Assembly: GCA_030789695.1 (NCBI GenBank)
Contig: CM061142.1
Coordinates: 43,447,375-43,511,374 of the forward strand
Direction of reading: 5' to 3'
Origin: Scilla litardierei
Taxonomy: Eukaryota; Streptophyta; Magnoliopsida; Asparagales; Asparagaceae
DNA: 64,000 bases
Positions 50,988 through 62,725 of the stretch are shown one piece after another (positions within the stretch are counted from its first letter, which is position 1; each line of letters begins with the position of its first letter). Made by a program: the position numbers and the translations under genes. The notes under the pieces are model-generated. The model searched no databases, had not been told where the DNA came from, and was given only the letters and a program-made list of their open reading frames with translations.

Positions 50988-51165
50988 TTGGATATAGATA
51001 CTAGCCTAGAGGGGGGGTGAATAGGCTAATAAAAAATTCTCACGCACCCCACGAGAAGTCACACGCAGTTAAAAGCACAACCAGAGTAAATAAGAGACAA
51101 TCACAGAGTACGCACAGATTTACCCTGTTTCGGTCGCAAGAAACGACCTACGTCCAGTCCCAAGC
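50988..51165 (-). mobile_element. Fragment of a Sirevirus-type LTR, minus orientation
   Basis: TTGGATATAGATACTAGCCT then AGAGGGGGGGTGAATAGGC is the near complement of the LTR end of the Sirevirus at 53201 (GCCTATTCACCCCCCCTCTA then GGCC...). It reads as the last part of an LTR on the minus strand, cut off at 51165 by the Gypsy LTR. Confidence 0.55.
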
Positions 51166-53200
51166 TGTAACGACACGCTCTTGGGGCCTGTTACTGTTTG
51201 GAACATGCGCTAGTCCTGCTAGACACCAATGAAGTCAATACAGGCTCAGTTGCAGAAATACGCCAAAATACTCATACATGGAAGTGGTATAAACCTTATT
51301 ACAAACCAGCAACGTACATGAAAGGAAATACAACTCGAAGTACAAATACACATCCAGCAAGCCACTCTGATACATTATATAATAAAAACACACTCACACT
51401 CACACTTATTAACCAGCGTCCTCCTGGTCAAACTTTACAGCAAACTCAACGTCTGCAATCCATGTTGCAACTTCTTCAACCTGTGCTGTATCTGGCGAGA
51501 CCACCACAAAAAGAAGGGTCGCCAGGATCAGACGTAACTCAAAGTAACTCTAGCATGATATTTAAAACAATAAACAAGCATGGCAAAACTAACATGTCAA
51601 TATAAAGAGACAAGAAGTAAAGTGCGTACAATAGGACAGAAAAGTAATATAATAGATTTACAACTATTTCAATTCTGTCAGCAATAAACAATATTTAAAA
51701 AATGACCAGTTACGAGGTTTTTAGTTGTGCCTGATCCTGCGTGACTTATAAAGGGAAGTACGATAAGCAACCAAGAGTCCACCTGATATCCCGGGTTACA
51801 ACAATACAGTACGATACAATCAAAACGGTACTATTCAACAAAACGATACGGTTGAATCAAAACGGTACTATTCACTGCAGATCGGACTGGTCGCTCCCGC
51901 GCTTCCACAATTATAAGTTACCCCAAAAACCCTGTGTGTGTGCGCGTAGGTTACCGTACTTACCATTTATGAGTCAATTACTAGTCTCACTTTTCCAATT
52001 ACATCTTTCGGTTAAGCATGTCACAAAGTCCAATTCAATTTACGGTATGGTGCAATTACGATACTATGTAACTTATCGAGTTTAGCTAACTGTTCAAGTG
52101 CAACACTTTGCTAATAAAAAGAAACTTATTTTGGCATGCATCAATATTGTTTTTAAACCCCATAGCTAGGGTACGGTGAGTTACCGTTTTGCCCTGTAGT
52201 GAAAGGCGCGTTTCAATCAGTGGTAGCGACACCTGGGTTCACACGGTACAATTGAGTTAGCTACACAAATTGTTAACATGCTAAGAGGGAATGTTATTCT
52301 AATACTAATATTATTAAACTCTTACACACTAGCTTACAAAATAACTTTATGAAATAACTTTTAAAAAATCTCATAACTTAAACTTATATTAAATAACATA
52401 ACTTAAGTTAACTTATATTTATTAATAAACTTATATTAAAAACTTTATATAAAACTCACTTAACTTTAAAAGTAACTTAACTTAATTCTAAACAAACTTA
52501 TACTTAATTAAAACTTTAACTTAACTTTAAATAATACATTAATAACTTTAATAAACTTATATAACTTTATAACCTATATATTATCCTTATTAACTCACCT
52601 TTACTACTTCCCACTCTCTCTATGTCTCTCCTTCATTTCTTTCTTTCTTCTTTCTTTTTTTTCGTTTGCAGTGGCGCTCGGCGGGGGACAAGGGCGGCCG
52701 GCAAGGGAGGCGGCCAAGGGCTAGGGGGCGGTGCTTGAGGGTGGTTCGGTGATGGCGGCTAGGCTCCGGGCGATGCGCGCGAGGGGTCGTCGACCGGATC
52801 TGGTAGGGCGGCGGCGGCTGGGCACGACTAGGGCGCACGGCGGGGGTTGCGCGCGGGCGTTTGCTGGGTGATGGCGGACAGAGAGGGGGCGGCCTGATGT
52901 GGGATCGGGGCAGCAGAGGGCGCAGCTAGGGCAGATCTGAAGTGGAGGAGTGATTTGAATCTGAAGTTGGATCTGAGTTTGTTTGATTTCTTCCCTTTGA
53001 TTTGAATCTGAAATGGTTTTCAGATTTGTGATTGATTTGGGTTTCTCTGATTTGGGTGTTTGAACAGGTTTGATTTGGGTTGTTGATGGTTTCTGATTTG
53101 GGGAGGAATTGATTTGGGCTGATTTGAGATTGGGATGTTTTGCAGAGAAGATGGGTTTTGCAGATGATTAGCAAGGGAGATACGTCGTTGCCTTAAGAAG
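51166..53200 (-). repeat. 3' LTR of the Tekay-like element, distal part
   Basis: Starts TGTAACGACACG on the plus strand, like the LTR ends at 33366 and 40708. Includes an AT-rich stretch of AACTTATATT-type repeats (about 52300-52590) and a GC-rich stretch (52660-52920). It is interrupted at 53201 by the Sirevirus; the other part is 62726-63164. Confidence 0.82.
52300..52590. repeat. AT-rich low-complexity tract
   Basis: Degenerate tandem AACTTATA/AACTTAA motifs over about 290 bp, within the Tekay-like LTR. On the minus strand it would lie downstream of the GC-rich leader. Confidence 0.8.
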
Positions 53201-53260
53201 TGTTGGAAACAGCATCCTAACCTATGTTTGATGATAACAAACCCTACTGAACTGTTCTAA

Positions 53261-53444
53261 TATGTTTGTTGAGTGTGTCACAGGTCCCTATAGTCATGAT
53301 TGCTCAGGTTACACATGAACGTACTCAAGTACGTTGAAATACGGAGCTGAAATATGTTTGTTGAGTGTGTCACAGGTCCCTATAGTCATGATTGCTCAGG
53401 TTACACATGAACGTACTCAAGTTTGTTGAAATACGGAGCTGAAA
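53261..53444. repeat. 92-bp direct duplication in the Sirevirus LTR
   Basis: Two adjacent units starting TATGTTTGTTGAGTGTGTCA; the 3' LTR has the same pair. Confidence 0.93.
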
Positions 53445-53810
53445 CTTCATTTGGAATTACACAAGCTGCTCAAACAAGAGAGTATAGCTATGAAACTCTA
53501 CCCTAGAGTTAAACATAGGCTATAAACATCATGGAACTTTTCTAGGGATTTATGGAGATTGTTTGAAGTTAAAATACGGGGAAATACGAGAAAATACAGA
53601 GTATACAAAGAAGAAACTTTTTCTACAAGTGGCGAAATGAGGTGAAACAATTCTAACATGTATATATGGGGCTCTGGGATTTTTGAGAATTTTTTCAGAA
53701 TTTTTGGGATTTATTTGGTGCCAAAATACTCAAGAATACGTCTGAAATACACTGGAAATTAGAGATACGGAACTGTTCAAAGATACGGCTTCTTCGCAGC
53801 CCATACGGTC

Positions 53811-54089
53811 GACGTGGCGCAATCCTGGCCGTTCATTTCGCATCTGACGGTCGATCGAAGCGGGGCGACGTGGCCGCTTGTCCGCCGCCCGATCTCGATC
53901 CAACGGTCACCTACCACGCCCACGATTCGCAGATGGCGGGCGCCGCTGAGTCAGCCACGTGGCGACGTGGCACAATCACCGCCGTCGGATCGCCATCCAA
54001 CGGTTCAGGCGCTGCCGACTCGAGTCAGCAGCGGCGGGCGCCGAGTCAACGCTGGCGGGCGAAGCGCAGCGGATCCGCGTCGACGTGGC
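53811..54089 (+). promoter_or_regulatory. GC-rich LTR segment with repeated ACGTGG motifs
   Basis: GACGTGGC occurs at 53811, 53867, 53964 and 54082, with a full palindromic G-box CCACGTGG at 53955-53962. ATCCAACGGT and GATCGAACGG boxes lie between them. In plants ACGTGGC is the core of G-box/ABRE elements bound by bZIP or bHLH factors, and AACGG is a MYB-type site. The cluster ends about 140 bp upstream of the TATA box, so it looks like the U3 enhancer. The protein partners are inference. Confidence 0.6.
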
Positions 54090-54227
54090 TCAATCACGAC
54101 CGTTGATCTGCGATCGAACGGTTGCCGACAACGCGTGTTTTGTGGATGCGGGCCCGGCGCATTTAAACCCGCCAAGCCGCCTCGTGCGGATCCCCTCGCA
54201 CAGTAACCAGACCCGTTAACTCAATTC

Positions 54228-54235
54228 TATAAATA
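54228..54235 (+). promoter_or_regulatory. TATA box of the Sirevirus 5' LTR
   Basis: TATAAATA in TTCTATAAATACCAATG, about 720 bp before the LTR end. Transcription would start some 30 bp downstream. Confidence 0.75.
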
Positions 54236-54954
54236 CCAATGTACATCTCTTCACATTTTCATCAATAAGTGGAGTTCTAGAGATCCAAATTGAGTTCCGC
54301 AAGAAGCGTTGCGACCGTGACTTCATCCCCGACGCAGTGACAGTAAGTTGAGCAGCTAGTTCCTCCTGTGCAGCAAATGAGATCACTTTGAGTGAGGAAC
54401 TTCTACCGACTACTTCCACGGGGACAGCGACTACTTCTTCTACAGACATCCGATCATCATTCCGTAAGAAGCGTTGAGAAGCTACTGATGTGCTGAAAGA
54501 CGACAACCAGAGAGATCTTCACAAATGATCTTTCTAAACTCTTGATCTTTGTTATTTGTGAAGTTATTAATGTTTTGATCAGCATTTTTGTAATATAATT
54601 TCTTCCGTTATTTGGGACTCTGGGAACCAAACTTGTTGGGGCAAGTTGGGTTGGGGAGTGATACTTGTATGTTTCTTTTTGGCTTTGGTGAGCTTGAGTT
54701 GGTCTGACAGGTTGGTGTTGGGGCACCAATCTAAGGGAGATTGTAACTTCTTAAAGAAACAGTATAAGTGATTGCTCATTGGGGTGGACGTAGGTCATGG
54801 GGACCGAACCACGTTAAATTCTGTGTCTTCTGTGAATGCTTTGATTGTTTGATTCCTAAACTGCATACTGTAAACTAGGCTTAATTTTTATCTTGCGATA
54901 ATTTGGTCAAAGGCCTATTCACCCCCCCTCTAGGCCTTATTTAGATCCTACAAG

Positions 54955-54966
54955 TGGTATCAGAGC
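54955..54966 (+). promoter_or_regulatory. Primer-binding site (tRNA-iMet) of the Sirevirus
   Basis: TGGTATCAGAGC, two bases after the 5' LTR. Confidence 0.95.
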
Positions 54967-54997
54967 ATCAGGCCTGGCCATTTGAGTCTAGTTCATA

Positions 54998-56797
54998 ATG
55001 AATACATATGATTCAGCATTTGCTGAAGGACAGTCTACAGTTAGACCACCCAAATTTAATGGGACTGATTTTGCTTACTGGAAAGCTAGGATGAAAATTT
55101 TCCTAGTCTCTTCAGATCTTGAAATTTGGAAATTTTTTGCTAAAGGCTATCACCCACCTACAATCAAAATTGAAGATATTGAAATACCAAAACCAGAAGA
55201 TAAATGGGATGATAACGATAACAAACTTTATGCTCTGAATGGTAAAGCTATGAATGCAATTATCTGTGCACTTGACAGAACTGAGTTTAACCGTATATCT
55301 CATTGTCTTACTGCGCAGGAAATCTGGAACACTCTCGAAGTCACTCACGAAGGAACCTCTCAGGTGAAGGAGTCCAGATTAGCGCTGCTGAGCTCAGAGT
55401 ACGATGGTTTCCACGTGCTACCAGGAGAATCCATCAAGGATATGTACACTCGCTTCACCGACATCGTATACAACTCAAAAGCCTTGGGAAAGTCTTACGA
55501 CAGCATCGACCTCATTCGGAAAATCCTAAGAGCGCTTCCTAGTTCCTTCCGGCCTAAAGTAACGGCCATCCAAGAAGTGAGAGATCTCACTAAGCTGAAG
55601 CTGGATGATCTGATTGGGAATCTGTTATCCCATGAGCTGGAACTCAAAACCGTCGAGACAAGAGAGAAAGGTGAGGCTAAACCTTTAAAGACCATCGCTC
55701 TCAAAGCCGAAGAAAGTGACAAAGAAGATCTCGACGAGGAACATGCACTGATGGTCAGAGGATTCCGACGCTTCATCAGAACTCCTGCCGGAAAATCTGA
55801 AATGGCAAAAAGGTTCAATCGTTTTAATAAGTTTAATCCTTTGAATTCCTCGTCTGAACAGAATACTACTAAAAGTGTTCAATGTTTCAACTGTAAGAAA
55901 TTTGGACATTTCATGAAAAATTGTCCAACAAAGAATGCGTCATCCGAAGCCAAAGGGAAATCATTTGCGGTCACATGGGACGATGACGACGAAGACGAAC
56001 CACAAGACGAGGTAGCACAATCATCACTTTGCCTAATAGGTGAAAGCGACACGAACAAGGTAAGAGATGAATTTTCTTTACCAGAATTAATGAATATTTG
56101 TGAAAACATGAATTCAGAAATTACTTCTCTTGAATCCTCTATAGAAAATTATAAAGAAATGAATTTCCAACTACAGCAGGAAAATTATAATGTTTTGCAA
56201 AATGAAATAAAATTGAAAAATGAAATTGCATCGCTCAAAATTACCATTGAAAAACTCAAAGGAAAATCTAGTATTACTGAAGCTATACCTTGTCAGACTT
56301 GTGCTTCATTAAAGCTAGAAATTAAGAATGGTAATGAAAAGATTGTTGGCCTAAATAAAAGAATAGAAACTCTCGCTAAAAATGAAGATAATGTTAGAAA
56401 GAGTTTTATAAATAAAAGTGTCATGCTTGTAAATGAAAACATCTTTTTGAAATCCAAAGTCTCTGATTTAGAATTGAGTATCAGAAAATTTGGTGTAGGA
56501 AGAAAATCACTAGACATCATTCTTGGATACCAGTCAATCAAAAACGATAAACAAGGACTAGGATTTGGAAATGTTTATAATGAAAACATGATAAAGAAAA
56601 ATCATTACATCAAGAAAAAGAAACGGAACGCCAAATGTTATACCTGTGGTTCTTTTGAGCATTTATATAGAAATTGTCGTTATAAGAACCAAAACATGAA
56701 GTTCAAACAAGTATGGGTTCCGAAAGGTACTATGACTAACCATTGTGGACCTATTTGGCTACCCAGGTCACACATACCTTGTTCTTCTTATGTGTAG
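54998..56797 (+). CDS. Sirevirus gag
   Basis: 599 residues from the first ATG after the primer site. N-terminal gag domain (PPKFNGTDFAYWKARMKIFL; FNRISHCLTAQEIWNTLEVT), then a zinc knuckle CX2CX4HX4C (CFNCKKFGHFMKNC, residue 296 on). An acidic DDDDEDEPQDE patch and a long coiled-coil region (about 350-470) follow, and a second zinc knuckle (CYTCGSFEHLYRNC, residue 547 on), ending VWVPKG...CSSYV. It forms the virus-like particle and packages RNA. The extended gag with coiled coil is typical of Sireviruses. It ends with TAG at 56795-56797; pol continues in the same frame. No damage seen. Confidence 0.94.
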   Translation: MNTYDSAFAEGQSTVRPPKFNGTDFAYWKARMKIFLVSSDLEIWKFFAKGYHPPTIKIEDIEIPKPEDKWDDNDNKLYALNGKAMNAIICALDRTEFNRISHCLTAQEIWNTLEVTHEGTSQVKESRLALLSSEYDGFHVLPGESIKDMYTRFTDIVYNSKALGKSYDSIDLIRKILRALPSSFRPKVTAIQEVRDLTKLKLDDLIGNLLSHELELKTVETREKGEAKPLKTIALKAEESDKEDLDEEHALMVRGFRRFIRTPAGKSEMAKRFNRFNKFNPLNSSSEQNTTKSVQCFNCKKFGHFMKNCPTKNASSEAKGKSFAVTWDDDDEDEPQDEVAQSSLCLIGESDTNKVRDEFSLPELMNICENMNSEITSLESSIENYKEMNFQLQQENYNVLQNEIKLKNEIASLKITIEKLKGKSSITEAIPCQTCASLKLEIKNGNEKIVGLNKRIETLAKNEDNVRKSFINKSVMLVNENIFLKSKVSDLELSIRKFGVGRKSLDIILGYQSIKNDKQGLGFGNVYNENMIKKNHYIKKKKRNAKCYTCGSFEHLYRNCRYKNQNMKFKQVWVPKGTMTNHCGPIWLPRSHIPCSSYV

Positions 56798-59700
56798 GGA
56801 CTCAGCGTGGCTAAGGAACAACTGTGTGAGTGGTATTTGGATTCAGGCTGCTCAAGACACATGACAGGAAACAGCGACAAGTTCCTTAGCCTCGTGAAGC
56901 AAGAAGGAGGAAGTGTTACATTAGGGGACAACGGCAAGTGCAAGGTAATGGGTAAAGGTATTGTTGGCAACAATACTTTTAAAATTTCTGACGTCCTCTG
57001 GGTTGAAAATCTCAAACACAACCTCATCTCCATAAGCCAACTCTGTGACAAAGGTATGAAAGTACTTTTTGATGAGAAAATTTGTAAAATTTATGACTCG
57101 GTCACAGGTAATACCCTCTTCATAGCCAATAGGAAAAATAATGTTTATACAATAATAATTGAAGAAATGACAATTGCTAAATGTTTGATTGGCAGGGAGG
57201 AGGAGGCTATACTATGTCACCGGAGACTATCACATGCCAGCATGAAGTTGCTACATAAGCTGGAGAATAAAAACCTGGTCCGAGGCTTGCCACATCAACA
57301 GTACGAGAATGGTAAGTTGTGTGTTGCATGCACAAAAGGTAAGCAAACTAGATCCACTTTTACGGGAATTCGGGAAGTTACCACTTCACGAATCCTAGAA
57401 TTGATTCATATGGATTTGTTTGGGCCTATCGATGTTGCTAGCCTAAATGGGAAGAGATTTTGTTTTGTTTTGATCGATGATTTTTCTAGATATACATGGG
57501 TTTACTTCTTAGCCAAGAAATCGGATTCCTTTGAAAATTTCCAAAATTTTTGTAATCAAGTTTCAAATGAGAAAAATCTTTCAATTATGAAAATTAGAAG
57601 TGATCACGGTGGTGAATTTGAAAACTCTGTTTTTGAAAACTTCTGTTTGGAAAAAGGGATCTTACATGAATTTTCTTCTCCTAGAACACCTCAACAAAAC
57701 GGGGTGGTCGAAAGAAAGAATCGAACTTTAAAAGAGATGGCAAGAAGCATGCTTAATGATTATTCTCTTCCTATGTATTTTTTGGCCGAAGCAGTGAATA
57801 CAGCCTGCTATGTCTGCAACAGGGTTATGCTTAGACCTTTAATGAACAAAACATCCTATGAACTGTGGCATGGCATGACTCCTAACATTTCATATTTCAG
57901 AGTATTTGGATGCAGGTGTTTTATTTTAAACACAGGAGATCAGCTGGGAACATTTGAATCCAAATCAGACGAAGGAGTGTTCGTAGGGTATTCATCAAGG
58001 AGCAAAGCATACATGATCTACAATAAACGAACTTTAACTGTTGTTGAGTCAATTAATGTGAAATTTGATGAAGCTGAAATAGATCCTTTAAATTGCAGGG
58101 ACACTGAAGATGCAGACAAGGAAACTACAGAGCCTGAAAACATAGCTGAACCATCTGAAGGTCAAAAGGAAGCTGAACTCGAAGCACCACAAGGAAATAG
58201 ACTGGAAAGAGGAGAGCTCAGGTTCAATCCACATCATCCACCTGAGCTGATCATGGGGACTTCTACGAAAGGTATACGCACTCGATCCACTTTCAATAAC
58301 TTGTGTGCCTTATGCATTCATGGTGACCTCATTTCTGAAATTGAACCTAAGAACGTTGAAATTGCTTTAACAGATGAAAGTTGGGTTATGGCCATGCATG
58401 ATGAGATTAATCAGTTTGATAGAAATAATGTTTGGACATTGCCCCGACCTGATAATTACCCAATTGTTGGCACTAAATGGATTTTCAAAAACAAACTTGA
58501 TGAATCTGGAAATGTAATCAGAAATAAGGCAAGATTAGTGGCCAAAGGATATAACCAGATTGAGGGAATTGATTGTGATGAAACTTTTGCACCCGTTGCT
58601 AGATTAGAAGCCATTAGAATATTGCTGGCTTTTGCAAGTTTTAAAGGTTTTAAATTGAAGCAAATGGATGTGAAAAGTGCATTTTTAAATGGTTATTTGA
58701 AAGAAGATGTTTTTGTTGAACAACCCCCTGGTTTTGAAAGTCATAGTTTTCCAAATCACGTTTACAAGTTGCAAAAGGCTTTGTATGGTCTGAAGCAAGC
58801 TCCCAGAGCTTGGTACGACCGTCTCAGTTCATATCTTTTGGAAAATAACTTTAAAAAGGGTAGTGCAGACAACACTTTGTTTATCTTGCATGAACAGGAT
58901 CATTTTCTTATTGTTCAGATTTATGTGGACGATATTATTTACGGTGCTACTAATGATCTTTTATGCCAAAAGTTTGAAAAGGTTATGCAGGATCAATTTG
59001 AGATGAGTCTGGTCGGAGAGTTGAAATACTTTTTGGGCTTTCAAGTAAGACAAACTGGAGATGGCATATATGTTTCCCAAACCAAGTACATAAAAGAACT
59101 GTTGAAGAAATTTGGGATGGAAAATGCAAAGCCAATGCGAACTCCAATGAGTCCGACGACGAAGCTTGAAAAGGATGACAAAGGTATAGATGTGGACCAA
59201 AAGCTTTATCGAGGTATGATTGGGTCCTTACTCTATTTAACTGCATCTAGACCAGACATCATGTTTTCTGTCTGTTTGTGTGCACGATTTCAAGCCTGTC
59301 CAAAAGAATCACATTTGATAGCCATTAAGAGGATTTTTCGATATCTTATTCACACTCCTACACTTGGACTATGGTATCCCTCTTGTGGTAATCTTAATTT
59401 GGTTGGCTATGCTGATGCTGATTATGCTGGTAGTATGCTTGATAGAAAGAGCACTAGTGGAACATGTTTTATGCTAGGACATTCATTGGTTTCTTGGTCT
59501 AGTCGTAAGCAGAACAGTGTTGCTTTGTCCACTACTGAAGCTGAGTATATTGCCCTTGGCAGTTGCTGTGCCCAAGTACTTTGGATGATGCAAACCCTGT
59601 CTGACTACGGCTTGGATCTTAGAAAAGTTCCATTACGATGTGATAGTAAGAGTGCTATAGATCTTTCTAACAATCCTGTTCATCACTCTCGGACAAAACA

Positions 59701-59866
59701 CATAGATGTAAGACATCATTTTCTTAGAGATCATTTGGCAAAAGAGGATGTATCCATTGAATATATTTCTACTGATTCTCAGTTGGCAGATATCTTTACA
59801 AAACCTTTGCCAGAAGATCGTTTTTGTCGTCTACGTCTAGAACTGGGCATTATTGATTATATTTAG
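56798..59866 (+). CDS. Sirevirus pol, in frame with gag after one UAG
   Basis: About 1,022 residues following the gag stop in the same frame, with no ATG of its own before the protease, so it is presumably made by stop-codon readthrough. Protease [14 protein letters not shown]; pre-integrase [10 protein letters not shown]; integrase with [18 protein letters not shown] and [11 protein letters not shown] carrying D, D and E; reverse transcriptase [20 protein letters not shown] through YVDDIIYG (near 58922); RNase [20 protein letters not shown] and [12 protein letters not shown]. All catalytic residues are present and there is no internal stop. The coordinate start is the codon after the stop, not a proven protein end. 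Confidence 0.94.
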   Translation, partial: GLSVAKEQLCEWYLDSGCSRHMTGNSDKFLSLVKQEGGSVTLGDNGKCKVMGKGIVGNNTFKISDVLWVENLKHNLISISQLCDKGMKVLFDEKICKIYDSVTGNTLFIANRKNNVYTIIIEEMTIAKCLIGREEEAILCHRRLSHASMKLLHKLENKNLVRGLPHQQYENGKLCVACTKGKQTRSTFTGIREVTTSRILELIHMDLFGPIDVASLNGKRFCFVLIDDFSRYTWVYFLAKKSDSFENFQNFCNQVSNEKNLSIMKIRSDHGGEFENSVFENFCLEKGILHEFSSPRTPQQNGVVERKNRTLKEMARSMLNDYSLPMYFLAEAVNTACYVCNRVMLRPLMNKTSYELWHGMTPNISYFRVFGCRCFILNTGDQLGTFESKSDEGVFVGYSSRSKAYMIYNKRTLTVVESINVKFDEAEIDPLNCRDTEDADKETTEPENIAEPSEGQKEAELEAPQGNRLERGELRFNPHHPPELIMGTSTKGIRTRSTFNNLCALCIHGDLISEIEPKNVEIALTDESWVMAMHDEINQFDRNNVWTLPRPDNYPIVGTKWIFKNKLDESGNVIRNKARLVAKGYNQIEGIDCDETFAPVARLEAIRILLAFASFKGFKLKQMDVKSAFLNGYLKEDVFVEQPPGFESHSFPNHVYKLQKALYGLKQAPRAWYDRLSSYLLENNFKKGSADNTLFILHEQDHFLIVQIYVDDIIYGATNDLLCQKFEKVMQDQFEMSLVGELKYFLGFQVRQTGDGIYVSQTKYIKELLKKFGMENAKPMRTPMSPTTKLEKDDKGIDVDQKLYRGMIGSLLYLTASRPDIMFSVCLCARFQACPKESHLIAIKRIFRYLIHTPTLGLWYPSCGNLNLVGYADADYAGSMLDRKSTSGTCFMLGHSLVSWSSRKQNSVALSTTEAEYIALGSCCAQVLWMMQTLSDYGLDLRKVPLRCDSKSAIDLSNNPVHHSRTKHIDVRHHFLRDHLAKEDVSIEYISTDSQLADIFTKPLPEDRFCRLRLELGIIDYI

Positions 59867-60784
59867 AGTGAAAATATTATTTGGTGTGCTTTTATTGTTT
59901 TTGTGTGGTGTGCTACAAAAAGAAAAATAAAAAAAATGAAAAAGAAAAAATAAAAAAAAAATGAAAAAGAAAAATATAAACAGAAAGGGAAAGTGAATTG
60001 TCTATCTCCTCCTTTTGCATTTTTTCATCAGAAACAGCATGCAAAACATATGTCTTATGGATTTTGAATATTATATTCTTAACACTGCTTGCATTCAAAG
60101 ACTACATGCTTAATTAGGTCATATTCATTAATGAGTAACTAACGTTTTTCATCATCCAATCACACTTACACAGATCAAAATGTTTTGCTATGGAATTGTA
60201 ATCTTGAATAAGAAAAGTGGTTGTTGGTGGACTAATTTATGTTTTAATGGGATATGATGTTTCAAGGCATGGGTAAAAAGAAAAGCTCTCTTCAAAATAT
60301 ACGTGTATAAAAAGAATAGCAAGACGAGTGTCTTCAAAATATATACACAAAGCTTCGTATGAAAAATGGATACGATCCATGTCCTTGATACTACCCTTGG
60401 ACATCCAACTTATGCTATAAATGTCATTTTTAGCGTTGGTGTTAAGTCCGTCAAGCAATGCCATTTCACATTTAAAAATCCTTCTCGGTCATGTTTGGAA
60501 TTGGTAACTTGAACTCATATTACATGAGAAGGGGAAACTCAATCTTTGATGTTCATATATTCAGTGGAAAAGATGGTTATGACAGGCTATATTCCTGATT
60601 ACCTCTCCATATGTACTAAACATTTGATCATCACACTTGAGCACGGAGATGAATTATGGTAGTTATGACTTAGTGATTATTGCTTATTTATTCATTGTGG
60701 TCATCGATGTCTTGCCTGTTTGCTTTATAATGTTCAATTTTCCATTCCTCATATGCTATTTCATACATTTTTTTTGATGAAAAC
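59867..60784 (+). other. 3' non-coding region of the Sirevirus
   Basis: About 0.9 kb between the pol stop and the first purine tract, including an A-rich stretch (59918-59980). No open frame is recognised. A long non-coding spacer before the 3' LTR is usual for Sireviruses. Confidence 0.8.
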
Positions 60785-60968
60785 AAAGGGGGAGAGAAAT
60801 ATTAAGATTGAGCATGTCAAAGATTGGGGGAGCATGTCAATAGGGGGAGCATATCATTTTGCCATTCATGCTCATTCATGCTCATATTCATGCTTCACAC
60901 ACTCACACACTTCACACATTTTTGATGTAATCTTAATGTCTGGTTTGTTCTCATCAAAAGGGGGAGAT
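60785..60968 (+). promoter_or_regulatory. Multiple polypurine tracts upstream of the Sirevirus 3' LTR
   Basis: AAAGGGGGAGAG at 60785, TTGGGGGAGCAT near 60824, TAGGGGGAGCAT at 60841 and AAAGGGGGAGAT at 60957, the last directly before the 3' LTR. A repeated AAAGGGGGAGA signature is a known hallmark of Sireviruses. Confidence 0.88.
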
Positions 60969-62720
60969 TGTTGGAAACGGCATCCTAACCTATGTTTGAT
61001 GATAACAAACCCTACTGAACTGTTCTAATATGTTTGTTGAGTGTGTCACAGGTCCCTATAGTCATGATTGCTCAGGTTACACATGAACGTACTCAAGTAC
61101 GTTGAAATACGGAGCTGAAATATGTTTGTTGAGTGTGTCACAGGTCCCTATAGTCATGATTGCTCAGGTTACACATGAACGTACTCAAGTACTTTGAAAT
61201 ACGGAGCTGAAACTTCATTTGGAATTACACAAGCTGCTCAAACAAGAGAGTATAGCTATGAAACTCTACCCTAGAGTTAAACATAGGCTATAAACATCAT
61301 GGAACTTTTCTAGGGATTTATGGAGATTGTTTGAAGTCAAAATACGGGGAAATACGAGAAAATACAGAGTATACAAAGAAGAAACTTTTTCTACAAGTGG
61401 CGAAATGAGGTGAAACAATTCTAACATGTATATATGGGGCTCTGGGATTTTTGAGAATTTTTTCAGAATTTTTGGGATTTATTTGGTGCCAAAATACTCA
61501 AGAATACGTCTGAAATACACTGGAAATTAGAGATACGGAACTGTTCAAAGATACGGCTTCTTCGCAGCCCATACGGTCAACGTGGCGTAATCCTGGCTGT
61601 TCATTTCGCATCTGACGGTCGATCGAAGCGGGGCGACGTGGCCGCTTGTCCGCCGCCCGATCTCGATCCAACGGTCACCTACCACGCCCATGATTCGCAG
61701 ATGGCGGGCGCCGCTGAGTCAGCCATGTGGCGACGTGGCACAATCACCGCCGTCGGATCGCCATCCAACGGTTCAGGCGCTGCCGACTCGAGTCAGCAGC
61801 GGCGGGCGCCGAGTCAACGCTGGCGGGCGAAGCGCAGCGGATCCGCGTCGACGTGGCTCAATCACGACCGTTGATCTGCGATCGAACGGTTGCCGACAAC
61901 GCGTGTTTTGCGGATGCGGGCCCGGCGCATTTAAACCTGCCAAGCCGCCTCGTGCGGATCCCCTCGCACAGTAACCAGACCCGTTAACTCAATTCTATAA
62001 ATACCAATGTACATCTCTTCACATTTTCATCAATAAGTGGAGTTCTAGAGATCCAAATTGAGTTCCGCAAGAAGCGTTGCGACCGTGACTTCATCCCCGA
62101 CGCAGTGACAACAAGTTGAGCAGCTAGTTCCTCTTGTGCAGCAAATAAGATCACTTTGAGTGAGGAACTTCTACCGACTACTTCCACGGGGACAGCGACT
62201 ACTTCTTCTACAGACATCCGATCATCATTCCGTAAGAAGCGTTGAGAAGCTACTGATGTGCTGAAAGACGACAACCAGAGAGATCTTCACAAATGAGCTT
62301 TCTAAACTCTTGATCTTTGTTATTTGTGAAGTTATTAATGTTTTGATCAGCATTTTTGTAATATAATTTCTTCCGTTATTTGGGACTCTGGGAACCAAAC
62401 TTGTTGGGGCAAGTTGGGTTGGGGAGTGATACTTGTATGTTTCTTTTTGGCTTTGGTGAGCTTGAGTTGGTCTGACAGGTTGGTGTTGGGGCACCAATCT
62501 AAGGGAGATTGTAACTTCTTAAAGAAACAGTATAAGTGATTGCTCATTGGGGTGGACGTAGGTCATGGGGACCGAACCACGTTAAATTCTGTGTCTTCTG
62601 TGAATGCTTTGATTGTTTGATTCCTAAACTGCATACTGTAAACTAGGCTTAATTTTTATCTTGCGATAATTTGGTCAAAGGCCTATTCACCTCCCCTCTA
62701 GGCCTTATTTAGATCCTACA
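60969..62720 (+). repeat. 3' LTR of the Sirevirus
   Basis: 1,752 bp, same length and structure as the 5' LTR, ending CCTACA followed by AGAAG. Confidence 0.95.
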
Positions 62721-62725
62721 AGAAG

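Larger units (their letters stand above)
53201..54952 (+). repeat. 5' LTR of the Sirevirus
   Basis: TGTTGGAAACAGCATCC...GATCCTACA, 1,752 bp. It contains a 92-bp direct repeat (53261-53352 and 53353-53444), a GC-rich segment with repeated GACGTGGC (53811-54089) and a TATA box (54228-54235). Confidence 0.95.
53201..62720 (+). mobile_element. Complete Sirevirus (Copia, SIRE/Maximus type)
   Basis: A 9,520-bp element with two 1,752-bp LTRs, the exact target-site duplication AGAAG (53196-53200 and 62721-62725), a tRNA-Met primer site, gag and pol in one frame separated by one UAG, and several copies of the Sirevirus purine tract signature upstream of the 3' LTR. I count about 18 LTR differences (1%), mostly C/T or G/A changes. 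All enzymatic motifs are present, so it may be active. It sits in the LTR of a Gypsy element, which must be older. Confidence 0.96.

Noticed and set aside
53814..54219. Several open frames over the GC-rich part of the Sirevirus LTR
   Set aside because: Repeated identically in the 3' LTR, no domain, and located in the promoter region of the LTR.
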